From NCBI GenBank assembly GCA_017994935.1, contig JAGOJU010000011.1, positions 1 to 64,000 of the forward strand: DNA of 64,000 bases, written 5' to 3'. Position numbers and translations under genes: made by a program. The notes beneath the pieces are model-generated. The model ran no database searches. It had not been told where the DNA came from and saw only the letters and a list, made by a program, of their open reading frames with translations. This stretch comes from Opitutaceae bacterium (lineage in GTDB: Bacteria; Verrucomicrobiota; Verrucomicrobiia; Opitutales; Opitutaceae). The first letter of the stretch is position 1. Every line of letters begins with the position of its first letter. Below, in pieces: positions 61,721 to 64,000 of this stretch.

Positions 61721-62860
61721 TCAAGGCTCGACCATCACGGGCATCCCCACCCGCGCGAGACGCAGTAGCGTTTCCGCATCCCAGTTGGCCAACCGGAAGC
61801 AGCCATGTGATTCCGTGCGCCCAACGTGCTCCGGAGTGGGCGTCCCATGAATACCGTAACCGGGACGGTTGAGTCCGATCCAGGCGACTCCCACAGGATT
61901 GTTCGGCCCGGGCGGGAGAACAAGCCTGCGGCCGAGTTCCCGGCCCTCTTCCGACTCGACAAAAACAGCGGGGTCAAACGTGTAGTCGGGATTGGGGATG
62001 ACCACCGTCACCTGCAGCAAACCCACCGGTCGCTTCGCCACTTCACGTCCAATGCTGACAGGAAAATGCGCCACAACGCGTCGATCGGCATCACGCGCCG
62101 TGAGCGTGCGCGATGCCAGATGAATATGAAGTTCCGAAACCGGGCCCTGCACCGTGACCCTCGACACCGAGGGCACCTTGACCACCGTGCCCGCAGGCAC
62201 CCGTTCCCAGTCGATCCCGGGATTCAAGCGGCGCAGGAGCTTGTGACTTGCGCGCGAGCGTTCGGCGACGAGTTCAAGGATCGTGGAAAAATCGAGTCGA
62301 GTCTGTCGCGACTTTCCGAGCCACGTCGGACTCAGCGGCTGCAGACTCGCGAGGTCAGCATCCGTAACCGTCACCTCGGTCAATGCGGGTGAGTCCAGCA
62401 CAAGATGCTCGCGTGTCACCGCATCGAGCGCACCGGTGATGGGAATGGATTCCCTTTCCTGATACGCTTTGAGGGCCGCCTGGGTCTGCGGTCCGGGCAC
62501 GCCGTCAATCGGTCCTGAGGAGAACCCCGCCCGCGCCAGCGCAACCTGCGCCTCAAGCCAGGAGGTTGCCAAGGGAAGCGGTTCAACCGCAGGTAGGACT
62601 GGGCTCATGGGCACAGTCCGGGATTCGGACACCGCCGGAATCCTGCCAATCTCCGCCTCTGCCGGCAGCTCAGCCGGCACGGGTTGCGCCTCGGGGCCTG
62701 GAGATTGGACCTGAATATCCTTGGGTCGTGTCGGCGCCGAATATCTGGTTTGCGGCCGCTCGACCGATTGCACCGCCGGCGACTCGGCTTTGACCACGAG
62801 GCCGGCAACGGCAATCGATCCTGTCAGTAGAATCCACGAGGAGGATAGTCGCCGGGACAT
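61721..62860 (-). CDS. L,D-transpeptidase (YkuD) with peptidoglycan-binding domain
   Basis: A 379-residue envelope enzyme. N-terminal signal/anchor about 1-25; a Pro/Glu-rich linker; a PG_binding_1 domain (about 105-150; GFSSGPIDGVPGPQTQAALKAY); a LysM-like stretch (VAERSRASHKLLRRLNPGIDW); the YkuD catalytic domain (about 245-375) with HGTPTP and the nucleophile in SHGCFRLANWDAETL. It makes 3-3 crosslinks or attaches proteins to peptidoglycan. The DUF1343 gene on the same strand is 119 bp upstream. Confidence 0.9.
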   Translation of the reverse strand: MSRRLSSSWILLTGSIAVAGLVVKAESPAVQSVERPQTRYSAPTRPKDIQVQSPGPEAQPVPAELPAEAEIGRIPAVSESRTVPMSPVLPAVEPLPLATSWLEAQVALARAGFSSGPIDGVPGPQTQAALKAYQERESIPITGALDAVTREHLVLDSPALTEVTVTDADLASLQPLSPTWLGKSRQTRLDFSTILELVAERSRASHKLLRRLNPGIDWERVPAGTVVKVPSVSRVTVQGPVSELHIHLASRTLTARDADRRVVAHFPVSIGREVAKRPVGLLQVTVVIPNPDYTFDPAVFVESEEGRELGRRLVLPPGPNNPVGVAWIGLNRPGYGIHGTPTPEHVGRTESHGCFRLANWDAETLLRLARVGMPVMVEP

Positions 62861-62979
62861 GATGGGAAGATCACAGTTCTATCGACGCGCCTCCGTGATC
62901 AGAGGGCCTGTTGTCTGGGTCAAACGCCAAAGCTCATCACCCGCCCGATTCAGCAACGCGATCGGCGTACGATGCCAGG

Positions 62980-64000
62980 TTACGGATAGAGCCAAAACGC
63001 ACGGGATTCCTCCCGGAATGCCGCCGCCTTTTCCCTCCAGATGCGAAGGAATGCCTCCACGTCGACGTCGGCTCCGCGCAAAATGAGAGCATCCCACCAG
63101 GCGGTGGAGCCAACATGGATGTTGAACGACCGCGACTCCTTCGCTCCCAGCTTCGCAAAGGGATTGGGTGGATCGTAGCGACAGGCGAGCCGAAGCAAAT
63201 GAAAACTCAGCCCAGTAGGATTCCACGCCTCCCAATCCCGGACATCAACCCATACGCGCGTGATCGGTTTGCCGTCAATTTCACTCACTGGGATCAGACG
63301 ATAGGCAAGGCCTGGCAGGTTCCAGGACCTGAGTTCATTTTCAAGCCGGACGGCGCTGGTGTCCTTGTAAAGCAGACTGCGAAACGGGTGCGCCGTTCCA
63401 ATGCCGTGCGTGAATCCGCTGTATTCACAGCCCAGCCCGCACATCGCGTAGCCCACAACGGCGTCGAAATCCGGAATGTTCGGTGAGGTGGCAACAAACT
63501 TAAGTCCGGTTTCCGGCCACCGCATCTCACGCCGCCACCCGCGCATCGGAACAACCGTAAGTCTGCCCCTTGCCCGAACCTCCTCGGAAACGTCCAGAAC
63601 TCCCGGTGTGCCCACCGCATAACGTGCCAGTTCGCCCATCGTCAGCCCATGCACATAGGGGATCGGGTAAGCACCCACTCCACTCCGCCACTCCGGATCC
63701 AAAAGCGGTCCGTCCACCTTGATGCCTCCCAGCGGATTCGGCCGGTCGAGCACCACGCACTCCACCCCGTTCTGAAAACACGCCTCGAGCGCATATTTCA
63801 TGGTGACGCCATACGTGTAGGACCGAACGCCAATATCCTGAAGATCCACGAGCAAGGCATCCAACCCCTTCAATTGTTCCGGTGTCGGACGCCGGTTCTG
63901 ACCATGAAGGGAATAGACCGGCAATCCGGTCCGCCTATCCGTCAGATCGTCGATCTGGGTACTGGCGGCTTCCGTGCCATAAATCCCATGTTCAGGCGCA
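62980..64000 (-). CDS. DUF1343 / NamZ-like exo-beta-N-acetylmuramidase (partial)
   Basis: The C-terminal 340 codons of a DUF1343 protein; the N-terminus runs off the right edge. The visible part starts PEHGIYGTEAA at 63995 and continues TGLPVYSLHG, LLVDLQDIGVRSYTY, CVVLDRPNPLGGIKVDGP, PYVHGLTMGELA and SPNIPDFDAVVGY, the established family blocks. NamZ of Bacillus cleaves MurNAc from glycan ends in wall recycling. The stop is TAA at 62982-62980. Together with the L,D-transpeptidase this suggests a cell-wall remodelling unit. Confidence 0.9.
   Translation of the reverse strand, partial: APEHGIYGTEAASTQIDDLTDRRTGLPVYSLHGQNRRPTPEQLKGLDALLVDLQDIGVRSYTYGVTMKYALEACFQNGVECVVLDRPNPLGGIKVDGPLLDPEWRSGVGAYPIPYVHGLTMGELARYAVGTPGVLDVSEEVRARGRLTVVPMRGWRREMRWPETGLKFVATSPNIPDFDAVVGYAMCGLGCEYSGFTHGIGTAHPFRSLLYKDTSAVRLENELRSWNLPGLAYRLIPVSEIDGKPITRVWVDVRDWEAWNPTGLSFHLLRLACRYDPPNPFAKLGAKESRSFNIHVGSTAWWDALILRGADVDVEAFLRIWREKAAAFREESRAFWLYP

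Overview
The window is GC-rich and gene-dense and looks like the chromosome of a Verrucomicrobiota bacterium, most likely Opitutaceae. That placement is an inference. It rests on a PSCyt1/DUF1549/DUF1553 protein followed by a Tat-exported DUF1501 protein (a pair typical of Planctomycetes and Verrucomicrobia), many twin-arginine signals (including on a DegT-type aminotransferase and a NIPSNAP protein), large TonB-dependent receptors, a DUF1343 (NamZ-like) protein, and an atp operon with an unusually short delta subunit. No rRNA, tRNA, CRISPR array or phage region was found.

Layout. 0.2-2.6 kb: alpha-hydroxy-acid oxidase, a SufR-like iron-sulfur regulator and a divergent DoxX-like membrane protein. 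2.7-9.4 kb: a terminator, a strong inverted-repeat operator and an amino-sugar catabolic operon (DeoR regulator, class III aminotransferase, class I aldolase, NagA, divergent NagB-like protein, MFS importer), followed by a Tat-exported NIPSNAP protein. 10.4-13.0 kb: exported DegT aminotransferase and secreted esterase. 13.0-14.5 kb: a scar holding the tails of two genes (sodium:solute symporter and CaiB-type CoA-transferase) cut at one point, beside a REP-associated tyrosine transposase bordered by related short motifs. 14.5-24.9 kb: pseudouridine synthase, TonB receptor, xseA, VTT membrane protein, an O-antigen ligase/initiating glycosyltransferase pair, EamA transporter and SGNH hydrolase. 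25.1-32.9 kb: a thiol-redox locus with a cysteine synthase-DsbD operon divergent from a 1,012-residue secreted protein of five thioredoxin folds (three active, two degenerate, alternating), followed by a LuxR regulator. 33-41.3 kb: large TonB receptor, EamA transporter, tandem-PPK2 polyphosphate:AMP phosphotransferase, and a divergent alkylation-repair pair (Ada-AlkA fusion and Ogt). 41.5-48.5 kb: DUF1549/1553-DUF1501 pair and a large membrane protein. 48.6-52.4 kb: small metabolic genes and a Cys-rich secreted peptide. 52.5-59.1 kb: complete F1Fo ATP synthase operon atpBEFHAGDC on the minus strand, apparently proton-type. 59.4-64 kb: small basic protein, secreted beta-propeller lactonase, an unknown protein, L,D-transpeptidase and the start-truncated DUF1343 gene running off the right edge.

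The most unusual items are the five-domain thioredoxin protein in its redox locus, the aminotransferase/aldolase-containing amino-sugar operon with its 33-bp-spaced operator, and the double-truncation scar next to the transposase. Function calls come from recognised family motifs, not from searches. Start codons were chosen by signal peptide, ribosome-binding site or family alignment where visible.
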